The notes beneath the pieces are model-generated. The model searched no databases. It saw nothing but the letters and a program-made list of their open reading frames with translations, and was not told the DNA's origin. Positions 24,180-34,404 of a DNA stretch of 34,555 bases are shown one piece after another (within the stretch, counting starts at the first letter, position 1; each line of letters begins with the position of its first letter). Both the position numbers and the translations under genes were made by a program. The stretch is from positions 1 through 34,555 of the forward strand of contig JADLHE010000146.1 in NCBI GenBank assembly GCA_020848965.1, read 5' to 3'. Source of the stretch: Saprospiraceae bacterium (GTDB lineage Bacteria; Bacteroidota; Bacteroidia; Chitinophagales; Saprospiraceae).

Positions 24180-25805
24180 TTATTTAATCCTGAACACCAA
24201 AGAGTTGATTTTACGTCCAGCAGCGTCACCAGGACACCGGGCTTTTACATTCTCAAAATAGAATGTGTCACCTGGCTTAGCAGCATTTACCAAGTTAGCT
24301 GCCTTACCACTGAATGAGCCACCATTGTTTGGTGCTTCAGCAGGGTCTTCACGCTTTGAAACCTTAACAAGGTTGAAGCCTTGAATTTCGCAACGTGCTT
24401 CGAAGTCGAAGTTTTCCAGCCAAGCAATCAGGCCCTTTTGTACCTTGAATTCACCGTTACCCATTTCGCCATCCGCCTTGTTGCCCAATTTTGCAACGGG
24501 GTCAGGAATACGCTTTACACGGAAAGCTTTGCTGGCATTCATATCCTTCGCACTCACCGTGATTTTGCAATCATCTGTAACGGACGTAACTTTCACGGTC
24601 CAAGTATTGCTACCCGTTTTGGAAAGTGAACCACCACCACCAGAGATACCAATCTTGAGGTCGTTGCTGGAAACGCCTGCTGCTGAAACAGAAATTGGGT
24701 TTTCTACACCGATGTAGAACACGTTCATTTTATCGGCAGAGATTGCTACAGATTTCTGGCCTACCTCATAGGTGAAAGTTGAGCTGCCTTTAGAAACTTC
24801 ACCCGTAAGTGGGTTCCGAACTTGAGCATCCAATTTGAGTGTTTTTTCACCTAATCCGTCGGTACGGGCAGTGTATTTTGCCTTACCGTCATTTCCAACT
24901 GGTATTTTACTGCCGTTCACAAAGATACCAATGTCAGATGGATTGATTTGTGAGCTATAGGTACCAACTGAAATCTCCGCTTCGAAAGGCTCACCTGAAA
25001 TAAGATAAGATTTCTTAGCAGAAACCACGGGGAAGAAGGCGTCAAATTCGACAACACGACCACCAGCAAGTTCAGCCATATTGTTGACTAATGAAGCTTC
25101 AGAGCTTTTGGCATCAGCTTGCATTTGGCTCAACAGCGGTAGAACTGCGGCAAGTGGCATTTGGCGGAACTTGAAGTCCTCCCAGCTTTTCTTATCGCTT
25201 TTCTTCCATGTTTCGTCATCAATTGTAAGCGGAAGGTTGTTGGCAATACCCTGAATACGGCTATCAATTTCATCCTTTTTAAGGCCGAATTTTTCACCAT
25301 TTTCATTGAGCAACTTAGTATAAGTGTCAATCATTTTTTGCTTGACTTCTACTAATTTTGCCTTAAGCTCTGCACCTTTCTTCTCATCAACAAGCATACG
25401 AGTAGTGATGTCCTTATTTTTCAAGCCTCTTGGCACTTTCTTGCCATAGCTCTCTTGGTAATCACCTTCATCTACTTTTTTGTTCATATTGCCACCAGCA
25501 TCAAGCAAGAGGTCACGAAGTTGGTCAACATAAGAATTAAAGTTGACAACCTCCCCACGTATTTCATCAACTGCTGGGCCGATAGCACGGTACTTGGCCT
25601 TTGAGTCGTCGTTCAAAAGACTTTTAAGCCCTTTTACAGTCTGGTCAAGTTGTGAGTTCACAATGCCTGTACTGGTTTTATTACCATTATCAAGTGTGAT
25701 AAAGGCATTCATCACCTCTGCAGAAACGTTCAATGCGAGCAGCGCCGTGAGTACCAAGTACATCAGGTTAATCATCAGCTGCCGCGGCTCCTTTGGAATG
25801 GACAT
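24180..25805 (-). CDS. gldM: Gliding motility / T9SS motor shaft protein GldM (PorM)
   Basis: The 541-residue protein begins MSIPKEPRQLMINLMYLVLTALLALNVSAEVMNAF, the membrane helix that inserts into the GldL pentamer; Arg8 in the tail is conserved. The large periplasmic part includes KSWEDFKFRQMPLAAVLPLLSQM, KSYLISGEPFEAEISVGTYSS, SADKMNVFYIGVENPISVSAAGV and CEIQGFNLVKVSKRED, corresponding to the successive beta-rich domains of the known family. GldM converts the proton-driven rotation of GldL into work at the outer membrane. By hand count GC is 24/60 at 24961-25020, visibly lower than in the paralog at 15267. Confidence 0.98.
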   Translation of the reverse strand: MSIPKEPRQLMINLMYLVLTALLALNVSAEVMNAFITLDNGNKTSTGIVNSQLDQTVKGLKSLLNDDSKAKYRAIGPAVDEIRGEVVNFNSYVDQLRDLLLDAGGNMNKKVDEGDYQESYGKKVPRGLKNKDITTRMLVDEKKGAELKAKLVEVKQKMIDTYTKLLNENGEKFGLKKDEIDSRIQGIANNLPLTIDDETWKKSDKKSWEDFKFRQMPLAAVLPLLSQMQADAKSSEASLVNNMAELAGGRVVEFDAFFPVVSAKKSYLISGEPFEAEISVGTYSSQINPSDIGIFVNGSKIPVGNDGKAKYTARTDGLGEKTLKLDAQVRNPLTGEVSKGSSTFTYEVGQKSVAISADKMNVFYIGVENPISVSAAGVSSNDLKIGISGGGGSLSKTGSNTWTVKVTSVTDDCKITVSAKDMNASKAFRVKRIPDPVAKLGNKADGEMGNGEFKVQKGLIAWLENFDFEARCEIQGFNLVKVSKREDPAEAPNNGGSFSGKAANLVNAAKPGDTFYFENVKARCPGDAAGRKINSLVFRIK

Positions 25806-25865
25806 TTGCTATTTTTTTTTCGTTAAACAATTTAGTTAATCATCAGCCGCAAGATGCCATTCGGA

Positions 25866-26462
25866 TTACTGCTGCGGGCGGAAGCTAGCAATTGCATTCA
25901 ACATGCCACCATAGACACCGTTCAAACCAGACAGGTTTTTGTTCAAAACACCCAATTGGTCTTTGTAAACTTTGGTGTCAGCAATAGAGTCATTGAGATC
26001 GGCCATAGCCTCGTTCAACTTTGTGTAGAAGTTGTTCATTGTCTTGAGCTGGTCGCTAGTACCTGAGAAATCAACTTCTTGGAGTGCTTTCAATGAAGAA
26101 AGGCTCTTAGACATTGTCTGAAGCTCGGTCAACATACCACCCAACTGGTTCTCAATCACGTCACCGTGAAGTGGAGTGCCCATGTCTATTTTGCCTTGTG
26201 GACCTGCAGCTAGCGGCGTTAGGTTGGCATGATAGTCATCAAGACCTGGGTAGAGTTTGCTCCAATAATAATCTGGCTCTGGGCCAATCAAACCCAAGAA
26301 AAGGAAGATAATTGCCTCAATAGAGAGGCCAGTGATAAGCATTTCACTGGCAAATGGCCAGCTTTCAAGCTTGAACAAGGCACCCATCAATACGATAGCG
26401 GCACCAACACCAATCAAAAGATTTTTGAAATACTTGAATCCTTTAGTTTTTACGAAACTCAT
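25866..26462 (-). CDS. gldL: Gliding motility / T9SS motor protein GldL (PorL)
   Basis: The 198-residue inner-membrane protein has two N-terminal helices (FKNLLIGVGAAIVLMGALFKL and MLITGLSIEAIIFLFLGLIG). Glu49 within the second helix is at the position of the glutamate described as essential for proton flow in GldL. The cytoplasmic remainder is helical (QTMSKSLSSLKALQEVDFSGTSDQLKTMNNFYTKLNEAMADL). It forms the stator-like ring around the GldM helices. It is the only gldL in the window. gldM follows 60 bases later; a terminator lies upstream, between gldK and this gene. Confidence 0.97.
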   Translation of the reverse strand: MSFVKTKGFKYFKNLLIGVGAAIVLMGALFKLESWPFASEMLITGLSIEAIIFLFLGLIGPEPDYYWSKLYPGLDDYHANLTPLAAGPQGKIDMGTPLHGDVIENQLGGMLTELQTMSKSLSSLKALQEVDFSGTSDQLKTMNNFYTKLNEAMADLNDSIADTKVYKDQLGVLNKNLSGLNGVYGGMLNAIASFRPQQ

Positions 26463-26621
26463 TTTTACTCGTTTTAATTAGGTTAGCTAAATTCAGATTA
26501 AAGCAAAGGATGTTTTCCTCAGCAAATAATGCCCTTTCCTGAAAAGGTAACAGGCTATTTGAATGTGGAAGCAAAAAATTTAAGCCTTTGTTTTGAAGGG
26601 AAGATTTTGCGACGCGAAAAT

Positions 26622-26658
26622 AAAAAAAAATGGATAGTAACTGTATTACTACCCATTT
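26622..26658 (-). terminator. Intrinsic terminator between gldK and gldL
   Basis: On the minus strand 26658-26646 pairs with 26640-26628 as a 13-bp stem (one G-U pair) with a 5-base loop. A run of at least six Ts follows (26627-26622). It lies 24 bases after the gldK stop and about 160 bases before the gldL start, leaving room for a separate gldL promoter. Confidence 0.85.
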
Positions 26659-26681
26659 TGAATTTATTTTTTCAAGATTTA

Positions 26682-27932
26682 TTAAAAATCGTTGATAGAA
26701 CGGCCCAAGAAAGTGAGCGCACAGCGGAAGCCTACGTATGACTTGGTAGTGTCTTGGTATTCCCAATGACGGTTGCCAGTCTGAAGGAACCACGCTACAT
26801 CTTTCCAAGACCCACCACGAATCACCTTGCGCTTGTTTGCCTCGGTATCATCATCCGTTGCATCGTAGCGGATATCAGGGTTGAGGTCGTGCATAAAGGA
26901 ATAGGCATTTTCGTAGTAAGCAGTAGAAGTCCACTCTGCTACGTTGCCAGACATATTGTACAGACCATAGTCGTTAGGGAAGTAGGCATCAGCCTTAACG
27001 GTGTATTGGCCACCATCTTCTGGATAATTGCCACGGCCAGGTTTGAAGTTGGCGAGTAGACAACCTTTAGAGTTGCGGAGGTAGTAACCGCCCCATGGGT
27101 ATGGCGCCAAGTCGTGGCCACCGCGAGCTGCGTATTCCCACTCATGCTCTGTTGGAAGGCGGAAGTCTTCCGAATTGATGCCGTCTTCACGAGCAGCTTG
27201 GAAGGTATCCCAAAGCTTGGTGCGCCAGTAGCTGAAAGCAGTAGCCATGTGCCAGTCAACACCTACTACTGGATAATCATCAAAAGCTGGATGCCAGAAA
27301 TAGTTACGAGTCATTGGCTCGTTGTAAGAATACGCAAAATCACGTATCCAAACCATTGTATCTGGATAAACATTGATGGTCTTACGCTTGATGAAGGTCG
27401 TTCTTGGCGATTTGCCCTGATCGTGGGCAGCAGCATGCCAATCATACCATTCATATTCAAACTCCATTTTGCTTACATCAAGTTCTTTACGACCAGCGAA
27501 TTGGTCGTCGCCCTGATAGTAGAGGTCTTGGAGGGTTTGATCCGTCCAGTCTATCTCGTATTCCCAGTCAATTCGCTCTTCTCCACTTTCTTCATCAGTG
27601 ATGAAATGGCTCAAATAGGAGTGGGCGATGGAATCCTTGACCCAATAGACAAACTGACGGTATTCGTTGTTGGTAATCTCCGTATCATCCATGTAGAAAC
27701 CTTGGATGGAGATGGATTTTGGCCGCTGAACGAAAGTGTTGGAAATGTCTTGGTCGCTAGGCCCAATGTGCAGAGTACCAGAGGGGATGTACACCATACC
27801 GTAAGGATTGATGCCTTTCCATTCTGGCCTTTCAAGAACGCCGGTGAGCTGTCCTGTTTCCTTGCTGCCACAAGATGAAATCAGCGCCGCCAAACCCAGC
27901 AACGCAATCGAAGTCTTTAATAGTTTTTTCAT
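26682..27932 (-). CDS. gldK: Gliding motility / T9SS lipoprotein GldK (PorK)
   Basis: ATG 27932 (MKKLLKTSIALLGLAALISSCGSK) has a lipobox with acceptor Cys21 and gives 416 residues; a GTG three codons upstream is rejected. The body is a formylglycine-generating-enzyme/sulfatase-modifying-factor fold: VYIPSGTLHIGPSDQDI, FYMDDTEITNNEYRQFVYWV, FRLPTEHEWEYAARGGHDLAPYPWGG, GLYNMSGNVAEWTSTAYYENAYSFM, KVIRGGSWKDVAW and SYVGFRCALTFLG. GldK lipoproteins form, with GldN, a large ring anchored under the outer membrane. The FGE fold is a structural reuse in this family; catalytic activity is not expected. It lies between porP and gldL. Confidence 0.97.
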   Translation of the reverse strand: MKKLLKTSIALLGLAALISSCGSKETGQLTGVLERPEWKGINPYGMVYIPSGTLHIGPSDQDISNTFVQRPKSISIQGFYMDDTEITNNEYRQFVYWVKDSIAHSYLSHFITDEESGEERIDWEYEIDWTDQTLQDLYYQGDDQFAGRKELDVSKMEFEYEWYDWHAAAHDQGKSPRTTFIKRKTINVYPDTMVWIRDFAYSYNEPMTRNYFWHPAFDDYPVVGVDWHMATAFSYWRTKLWDTFQAAREDGINSEDFRLPTEHEWEYAARGGHDLAPYPWGGYYLRNSKGCLLANFKPGRGNYPEDGGQYTVKADAYFPNDYGLYNMSGNVAEWTSTAYYENAYSFMHDLNPDIRYDATDDDTEANKRKVIRGGSWKDVAWFLQTGNRHWEYQDTTKSYVGFRCALTFLGRSINDF

Positions 27933-28163
27933 TTTTAACACCCGAGTTTTCCTTCTTTAGTGAAAAAGAGACGTAAAAATAACGCTTTGCCTTTGAATTC
28001 AAACAGTTGCTTGAATTTTCTGCCAACAAAGGGGCGAAATTAACACTTTACGCCTGACAAAAACGACACTTTTTTTTAAAATAGTGTGATTTAGCCTATT
28101 TTAATTTACTGGTCCCGTATTTTTTGATGCCAAACAAGGAGCTATTTGCTTTAGAAGCTTTTT

Positions 28164-29132
28164 TCAGAGGGAACGAGGGTTGTAAATGATGGCTGGTGGT
28201 TTGCCGTTTCCTATCGGAATGCCTAAATTGTAGCTCAGCATGATTTCGTGGGAACCCGAGTTCACTGTTTTCAAACTCGAAAGGCCCAAATCATAGGCAT
28301 ACCCTATTGAAATCTTGTCACTCAACTTGAAGCCGCCCATCAAAACCACTGCATCAATACTATTGGCATGGTATCCTCTTAACGAACCGCCAACAAAGAT
28401 ATTTTCGTTGAACCTGGTTGTTAAGGAAAAATCCATTTGCGTTTGATTGACGTCAGATTTCAATAAAATTGTGGGAACTACCGACAAGTTTTTACTGAAA
28501 TCAAGCTGATAGCCTAAGTAGAGGAAATAAGTTCGTTCTTGTTGAAAGTCATTTCCCGACATGTTCAGCTTGTTGCCAAGCAAATTTACTGCCGAAAGTC
28601 CGATTTGGAAATTGTTATTCTGATAAAAGGCCCCAACATTGGCCGTTGGCCCAATGCCGCCTTCTGTTCCTAGCGGCAAATTTTCATCGTGCGAGATAAC
28701 GTTTCCTTGGTCGTCAATGGTAGTGCCGGGTGTCCGAATCTTTGAGCCATCCAACTGTCGCTGTACCAACCCTGCGGAAAGGCCGATTGAAAAAACCGAT
28801 TCCTTGCCAACTAGTAGGTGTCGGGCGTAACTAGCACTGAAAGCAGTTTGACGGGACGAACCAATGGTTTCATTCTCTATGGACGCCCCCACTCCACCTC
28901 CCAGGATATACAATGGCATGTGCGCATTGAACTGTTGGGTAACGGGTGCCCCCGAAAGCCCGACCCATTGGGTTCGGTACACTCCGGTTATGCTTAGTGA
29001 GTTGTCAAAGCCAGCATAGGCCGGGTTGAACGCAAATTTATTCTCTTTATAGAGGCTGTACTGCGTAGGTTGTTGTCCCAGCAAGGGCAAAGCTAGTATC
29101 AGCAAAAGCGAAAAAGTAAACGTTATTTTCAT
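28164..29132 (-). CDS. porP: PorP/SprF family T9SS outer-membrane protein
   Basis: The 322-residue protein begins with a signal peptide (MKITFTFSLLLILALPLLGQQ) followed by the family hallmark PTQYSLYKENKFAFNPAYAGFDNSLSITGVYRTQWVGLSGAPVTQQF. The C-terminal half has alternating barrel strands (LSVVPTILLKSDVNQTQMDFSLTTRF, ISIGYAYDLGLSSL, SGSHEIMLSYNLGI). PorP is an outer-membrane beta-barrel linked to the T9SS; SprF relatives help export particular cargo such as SprB. Directly preceding gldKLMN, it reproduces the porPKLMN order known from Porphyromonas. It may be the core component or a cargo-specific SprF. Confidence 0.95.
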   Translation of the reverse strand: MKITFTFSLLLILALPLLGQQPTQYSLYKENKFAFNPAYAGFDNSLSITGVYRTQWVGLSGAPVTQQFNAHMPLYILGGGVGASIENETIGSSRQTAFSASYARHLLVGKESVFSIGLSAGLVQRQLDGSKIRTPGTTIDDQGNVISHDENLPLGTEGGIGPTANVGAFYQNNNFQIGLSAVNLLGNKLNMSGNDFQQERTYFLYLGYQLDFSKNLSVVPTILLKSDVNQTQMDFSLTTRFNENIFVGGSLRGYHANSIDAVVLMGGFKLSDKISIGYAYDLGLSSLKTVNSGSHEIMLSYNLGIPIGNGKPPAIIYNPRSL

Positions 29133-29200
29133 AGACTTTTGGTAAAATTGAAAATTCTACAATTCCTTCTTTTCCCCAAATATCTCCCATCTGGCATTTT

Positions 29201-31276
29201 TCAAGATACGGTCTCTCCAATAACTCTCGTTCTGAAAAATAATTGCCTGAAAGCTTCAATCGTATCCACTGGCCGCTGACAAGTGTAGTTTTCACATAAA
29301 TATACTAATGTGTGCCCTTCCGATGGCCTGTCCTTCAACATAGGGAAGTTTTCATCTCCCGTAACGGAGGCCATCAGCACCTTGTTCGGCAAATAGCCTG
29401 CATTGATTCCTTTTGCAAAATTCAGCGCCTGCTCCCCGACTACCGCCACCTCGGCTAAACCAAAAACCTCGCCCATCGTGCTGCTAGCCCATTGGCTGAA
29501 CGAAGATGGGTAACGCTCTATCGAGTCCCTAATGGTAAGCAGCATCTCTGAGGCGTGTTGAGCCCAGTCTTCACGCCCCAACAGCAAGCCAGCCCGTTGC
29601 AGGTTTCGCACCATGATGGAATTTCCCGACGGGGTAGCTGAATCGTACAGGTCTTTTCGCCGCAACAAAACGTCTTTTTGTTGCGCTGACGTAAAATAGA
29701 ACATTTTATCAACTAGGTCAAGGAAATGTTCAAAATCAAATTCGATGTATCGCCCAGCTTGCAAAACATAATCATGCTTGGCCGTTATTTCCGCCACATT
29801 CAGCAAAGCGTCTATTAAATAAGCATAATCATCCAAGAAGGCATCGTACTGTGCCTGCCCATTTTTATAGGTATGAAACAGGGCCACTCCATCCGATTGC
29901 TTGAACTTCTCCAACATGAAGTTCATATTGACGACGGCGGCTTCTCGGTAAGCTTCAACGCCCAGTGCCGAGTAGGCACTCGCATAAGCCGAGCACATAA
30001 GGGCATTCCAGTCGAGCAGGTGCTTGTCGTCAAGGCTTGGCCATATCCGCCGATTGCGGACTTCAAGCAGTTTTTGGCGGCAGATGAACAAACGGTTTTT
30101 TAGTTCAACAAGCTCAAGTCCGGCCTCATTGGCAAATTCTTCAAAATCAATTTTTCTCCAAATAATATTTTTTTCTTCCCAATTTCCTTTTTGGGTCACA
30201 TCATAAAATTTGGAAAATAATTCAAAATCTTCACCAAGCACTTGCTGCACCTCTTCGGCATCCCAGACGTAGAACTTCCCCTCTTCTCCTTCCGAATCAG
30301 CGTCTTGAGCAGAGAAGAAGCCGCCCTCCGGACTAGTCATTTCTCGCTTCACCCAAGCCAGGGTCTCTTCGATTGTTTCCTTATAAAGTTCTTTTTTGGT
30401 CAGCTTATAGGCATCCGCCAGAATACCGACCAGCAGTGCATTGTCATAGAGCATTTTCTCAAAATGCGGCACTAGCCACTTCGAATCGGTGGCATAGCGG
30501 GCAAAACCGCCACCAAGTTGGTCATAGATACCGCCCATCGCCATCTTGTCCAGCGATAGCATCACATGGTCAAGTGCTGATTTTTCACCAAAATGAAAAT
30601 GATAGGCAAGCAAATAGTGCAGTGACATGGTACCGGGGAACTTGGGTGCCCCACCAAAACCACCGTTCGCCGCATCGAATTGACGCTGGAGGTTTGCATA
30701 AACCTTTTTCAGCAATTCTGGCGAAAATGGCTTTTCATCCGTTACCACCCGGAGCTTGTTGCCACCCGTAAAGGTCTTGCCCGAATCCTTGATAATATCG
30801 GTCAACCGCTGCGCTTGGTCTTCTATCGCCTCCTGCTTGTTTTGATAAGCGTGCGAGAGGTTCATCAGCACTTGCAGCCACGATGGGCGATTATAGTTCG
30901 GAACAGGCGGATAGTAGGTGCCAGCGTAAAATGGCCGCCCATCTGGCAGCAGGAAGCAGTTGAGCGGCCAGCCGCCGCCGCCCGTCATTACTTGGCAGGC
31001 TTCCATGTAAATTTGGTCAACATCGGGCCGCTCTTCCCTATCCACCTTGATGCAAACAAAGTGTTCGTTCATGAACTCCGCCACTTCGTGGTCCTCGAAG
31101 CTCTCCCGTTCCATCACGTGGCACCAATGGCAGGTGGAGTAGCCAATGCTGACGAGGATAGGTTTCCCGTCCATTTTTGCCCGCTCAATCGCTTCGGGCT
31201 TCCAAGCATACCAGTCCACGGGGTTGCTTGCATGTTGAAGGAGGTAAGGCGAGGTTTCGTATTGAAGTCTATTCAT
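29201..31276 (-). CDS. YyaL-type protein: thioredoxin-like (DUF255) domain plus alpha/alpha barrel
   Basis: ATG 31276 ([25 protein letters not shown]) is the family's usual start and gives 691 residues. The N-terminal DUF255 domain is thioredoxin-like with [16 protein letters not shown] (Cys49 and Cys52), then [36 protein letters not shown]. Residues ~200-690 are helical repeats of the six-hairpin glycosidase/epimerase type ([70 protein letters not shown]). Function is poorly known; the family includes human SPATA20. It precedes porP by 68 bases on the same strand, so co-transcription with the T9SS genes is possible. Confidence 0.95.
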   Translation of the reverse strand: MNRLQYETSPYLLQHASNPVDWYAWKPEAIERAKMDGKPILVSIGYSTCHWCHVMERESFEDHEVAEFMNEHFVCIKVDREERPDVDQIYMEACQVMTGGGGWPLNCFLLPDGRPFYAGTYYPPVPNYNRPSWLQVLMNLSHAYQNKQEAIEDQAQRLTDIIKDSGKTFTGGNKLRVVTDEKPFSPELLKKVYANLQRQFDAANGGFGGAPKFPGTMSLHYLLAYHFHFGEKSALDHVMLSLDKMAMGGIYDQLGGGFARYATDSKWLVPHFEKMLYDNALLVGILADAYKLTKKELYKETIEETLAWVKREMTSPEGGFFSAQDADSEGEEGKFYVWDAEEVQQVLGEDFELFSKFYDVTQKGNWEEKNIIWRKIDFEEFANEAGLELVELKNRLFICRQKLLEVRNRRIWPSLDDKHLLDWNALMCSAYASAYSALGVEAYREAAVVNMNFMLEKFKQSDGVALFHTYKNGQAQYDAFLDDYAYLIDALLNVAEITAKHDYVLQAGRYIEFDFEHFLDLVDKMFYFTSAQQKDVLLRRKDLYDSATPSGNSIMVRNLQRAGLLLGREDWAQHASEMLLTIRDSIERYPSSFSQWASSTMGEVFGLAEVAVVGEQALNFAKGINAGYLPNKVLMASVTGDENFPMLKDRPSEGHTLVYLCENYTCQRPVDTIEAFRQLFFRTRVIGETVS

Positions 31277-31356
31277 CTGCTGCGCAATAATTGTCCCATG
31301 AGAACAGGCGAAAACCATTTCAGTTCTAAGGCCACCGAGCTGCAACAATCCAGTTT

Positions 31357-31392
31357 TTTGCACAAAATCCAGTCAATTTCTGACTAAGTTTG
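31357..31392 (+). promoter_or_regulatory. Promoter candidate for the nuclease gene
   Basis: TTTG (31357-31360), a 24-base spacer and TAAGTTTG (31385-31392) resemble the Bacteroidota promoter. The predicted start of transcription near 31399 would leave only about ten bases before the ATG at 31409. Confidence 0.45.
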
Positions 31393-31408
31393 CAAAAAAT
31401 AGCACACC

Positions 31409-34171
31409 GTGAAACTCATATTTGGCCTCCAACTTGACAACGACTCACTGCCTAGGCCCGAAACCGAGGCGGGCGTCCATTATACTGGCCCTAAAGGTCT
31501 GTTGGCGCTCATAGAGTCATGGTTGGGCCTGGGAGGGCATTCCAACGATATTGACTACCTGCGGGTGGAACAGTACCGACAAGCGCTGATAAAACATTTG
31601 GCAGCGCACGACCATGCGTTTTATCAAAAATCATTCGAGGCTGACCCCTTCACCACATCCGCTGAACTGCTTTCCCGCCGGGACGAATTGTTGCTGGCAG
31701 GCTGGGATTTTCAGGTGACGGAAGACACCCCACCTAGACTCTCAACCATTGTCGAAATAGAAAAGTCTTTCCTTTCGGAAACAGAAGACACCACACAGCT
31801 AACAGCAGGCTACGCCGACCGATTCCATGCCGTCTTGACTTCGTTGGACGAAAGTAGTTTGCCTATTGAGGAAGTATGTACCAATGAGCCAATGGCACTT
31901 CTGCCCCGCCATTTTCAGCGTTTTTTTGAAAAATTAGGGAAAAAGCTAGGCAAAGCAGTTCAAGAATTGCCGCTCCCCTCCCCCACTTCCATACCAAATA
32001 CCGACCTCCAAGATTTCCAGCACCGTTTGTTGGCCAACGGCCAAACGAAAGTCAAAAAGTCCATCCTTAAAAACGATGGCTCCCTATTGCTGTTGCGGGC
32101 AAGGCGTTCGAGCGAGGCAGCTTCATGGATTGCGCAATTGGCAAAGCTGAACTGGCCAGTAGGAAGCGATACATTGGCAAAGCCTGTTTTCCTCATTTCG
32201 GAGCGAAGCCATGCACTCGACATGGCATTGATGCAGGAAGGGCAACCCAGCCTTGGGCTTCAAAGCAGCTCATTGGCAAGGCCCACCTTACAAATCCTGA
32301 AGCTGGTGACGGCCTTCCTCTGGGAACCCGTGAACCCATACCAAGTGCTGGAGTTCGTCTCGCTTTCGGTAAAGCCTTTGGCCGATGAACTAGCGACCCT
32401 TATCGCCAACCATGTGGCCGCCATGCCGGGAATCCAAGGCGAAGGTTGGTATGCAATGGTCAATCGCTATTTCGAGCAACTCACTGAAAACGAATCACTT
32501 ACAGAAGTAAACGAGCAACGGCGGCAGTACAATTTCTGGTTCGAGCGGCGCAGGTACGACATGGGGCGCAAGGTGCCCAAAAACGAGGTTATCACCATTT
32601 TTGATCACCTGCGGCAATGGGCCATCAGCGCTTTCGAGGAGGGCAATGGCCGGAATCAGTCGCTCATTGTGCTCAGCGAACAAGCAAAACGAATCACCGA
32701 GTTATTGAACGCCTTGCCAGAACGGGAACTGGCACACTTGGAACTAGAGCGCATCGTGCGGACGATTTACGAGCCATCCCCCGTGGTGTTCCAGCCAAGG
32801 GAAATCGGCAGTTTGCCCTACGTGCAACATCCCGCAGCTTTTACAGGAGCAGTGGAAGAAGTGTGGTGGTGGAACTTCACGCAGCAGGAGCAGCCTCATT
32901 TTTTCTCGAAATGGTCAAAAGCGGAGCGGGCTTGGCTGGCGCAAAACGGCATCCTGCCCGATACGCCTGAGCAAGAAAACGCCCGCCAGCTTTGGCAGCA
33001 ACGGCGGCCAGTGCTGGCAGCGGCCAAGCGCCTCGTATTGGTGCTGCCCGAATCGGTGGATGGCACATCCGTGAACCCGCACCCACTTTTCGGCGACCTT
33101 CAGGCTGCATTCTGCAATTTGGAAGCAATCACGCAAGCGGTGGATGAAAGCAGCACAACCTTTGCGCAGCACTACACCCTACCCCAATTCGTGGTCGTTC
33201 CGCTTCGGCAACTGGGCAGGCCAGCAGCTTTTTTACAAATCAACAACCCAAAAAACATGCAGCGGGAGCGGGAGTCGCTGACCAGCTTGGAAACGCTGTT
33301 TTATTACCCATACCAATGGTTTTTCAAGTATAAAATCAAGCTGAACAAGTCGAGCATACTAAGTGTGGTGCCCGACAACACCTTGATGGGCAACCTTGCC
33401 CACAGGGTATTCGAGAAAATTTTGAAGGAAGACATCCATAGCATGAACAAGGCCGAAGTGGAAGGCCGAGTGGAGCAAGAATGCCGACGTTTGTTGGCGA
33501 GGGAAGGAGCCGTACTGCTGCTGTATGGCCGTGAGCCTGACCGCGTGGCCTTCGTCAACAAATTAAAATTCGCAGCTTGGAGCCTCATCGCCCATATCCG
33601 GGACAATGGATGGCGGGTGTTGGCAACCGAGAAGGAGCTTGACGGGAAATTCCCAACAGCACAGGACACAGACGTGAAGGGCATTGCCGACTTGGTTTTG
33701 GAGCGAAACAATGCGAACGGGGCACAAGAACTGGCGGTGGTTGACATCAAGTGGCGGGGCAGCGGTTGGCGGGAGTCGGCCATCCGAAATGGCGAAGACC
33801 TTCAATTGGTGCTGTATTCCCGATTATTGTCCACTGTGGGCGAATGGGCGCACACCGCCTATTTCATCGTTGAAAATGGCAAGATGTTGGCACGAAACAC
33901 ACGGGCTTTTCAACACATAAACCCCATTTCGCCGAGCGACGACCACCGGGAAGTGAACGAATTGGTGCTGACCCGGATGCAGGCCACCTGGAAATGGCGC
34001 ATGGAGCAGTTGGCTAAAGGGCTGGTGGAAATCCGCTGCCGCCAAACCTTGATGGAAATTGAGGATTTTTATGCCGATGAAGGAGCCAACAACCAGCTAG
34101 AGATTTTGGAAATGAAGGGGGAAGACGCCAAGTACGATGATTACCGAGTGCTCATCAATATCGTGGAGTAA
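31409..34171 (+). CDS. PD-(D/E)XK nuclease family protein (AddB/RecB-like)
   Basis: The 920-residue cytoplasmic protein has a long N-terminal region without helicase ATPase motifs that I can find, resembling the inactivated helicase part of AddB-like proteins. The C-terminal ~270 residues hold a RecB-type nuclease core: LAHRVFEKIL (His665), GIADLVL (Asp761), AVVDIKWRG (Asp779, Lys781) and EDLQLVLYSRLL (the Q-x-x-x-Y motif). These residues bind metal and cut DNA. Such proteins usually pair with a UvrD-like helicase/nuclease in double-strand-break repair. No such partner lies within the window; the next gene is a response regulator after a 233-base gap. The assignment to repair is by family only. 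Confidence 0.85.
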   Translation: MKLIFGLQLDNDSLPRPETEAGVHYTGPKGLLALIESWLGLGGHSNDIDYLRVEQYRQALIKHLAAHDHAFYQKSFEADPFTTSAELLSRRDELLLAGWDFQVTEDTPPRLSTIVEIEKSFLSETEDTTQLTAGYADRFHAVLTSLDESSLPIEEVCTNEPMALLPRHFQRFFEKLGKKLGKAVQELPLPSPTSIPNTDLQDFQHRLLANGQTKVKKSILKNDGSLLLLRARRSSEAASWIAQLAKLNWPVGSDTLAKPVFLISERSHALDMALMQEGQPSLGLQSSSLARPTLQILKLVTAFLWEPVNPYQVLEFVSLSVKPLADELATLIANHVAAMPGIQGEGWYAMVNRYFEQLTENESLTEVNEQRRQYNFWFERRRYDMGRKVPKNEVITIFDHLRQWAISAFEEGNGRNQSLIVLSEQAKRITELLNALPERELAHLELERIVRTIYEPSPVVFQPREIGSLPYVQHPAAFTGAVEEVWWWNFTQQEQPHFFSKWSKAERAWLAQNGILPDTPEQENARQLWQQRRPVLAAAKRLVLVLPESVDGTSVNPHPLFGDLQAAFCNLEAITQAVDESSTTFAQHYTLPQFVVVPLRQLGRPAAFLQINNPKNMQRERESLTSLETLFYYPYQWFFKYKIKLNKSSILSVVPDNTLMGNLAHRVFEKILKEDIHSMNKAEVEGRVEQECRRLLAREGAVLLLYGREPDRVAFVNKLKFAAWSLIAHIRDNGWRVLATEKELDGKFPTAQDTDVKGIADLVLERNNANGAQELAVVDIKWRGSGWRESAIRNGEDLQLVLYSRLLSTVGEWAHTAYFIVENGKMLARNTRAFQHINPISPSDDHREVNELVLTRMQATWKWRMEQLAKGLVEIRCRQTLMEIEDFYADEGANNQLEILEMKGEDAKYDDYRVLINIVE

Positions 34172-34404
34172 AACAACGCAAGCCAAGACGTTAGCCTTAG
34201 CTTACGGAGGTGATTGGGATGGCCGCTGATTTATGCCTGATTTTAGAAAATGTACGTGGATGAGTACCTAAGCCCCATTATTCCACAAAATTTATTTTCG
34301 AAACTTAATTTCAATTTTTGTGACCAAAATCCACAGAATCGTCAAATAGTCACAACTTCAATCTCGTCAGCCGATTATTATTCTGAAAGAACACAGACCA
34401 ACAC

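Noticed and set aside
34172-34404. A small gene in the gap before the response regulator
   Set aside because: The only open frame (from 34250) overlaps the response-regulator start in another frame and has no recognisable features.
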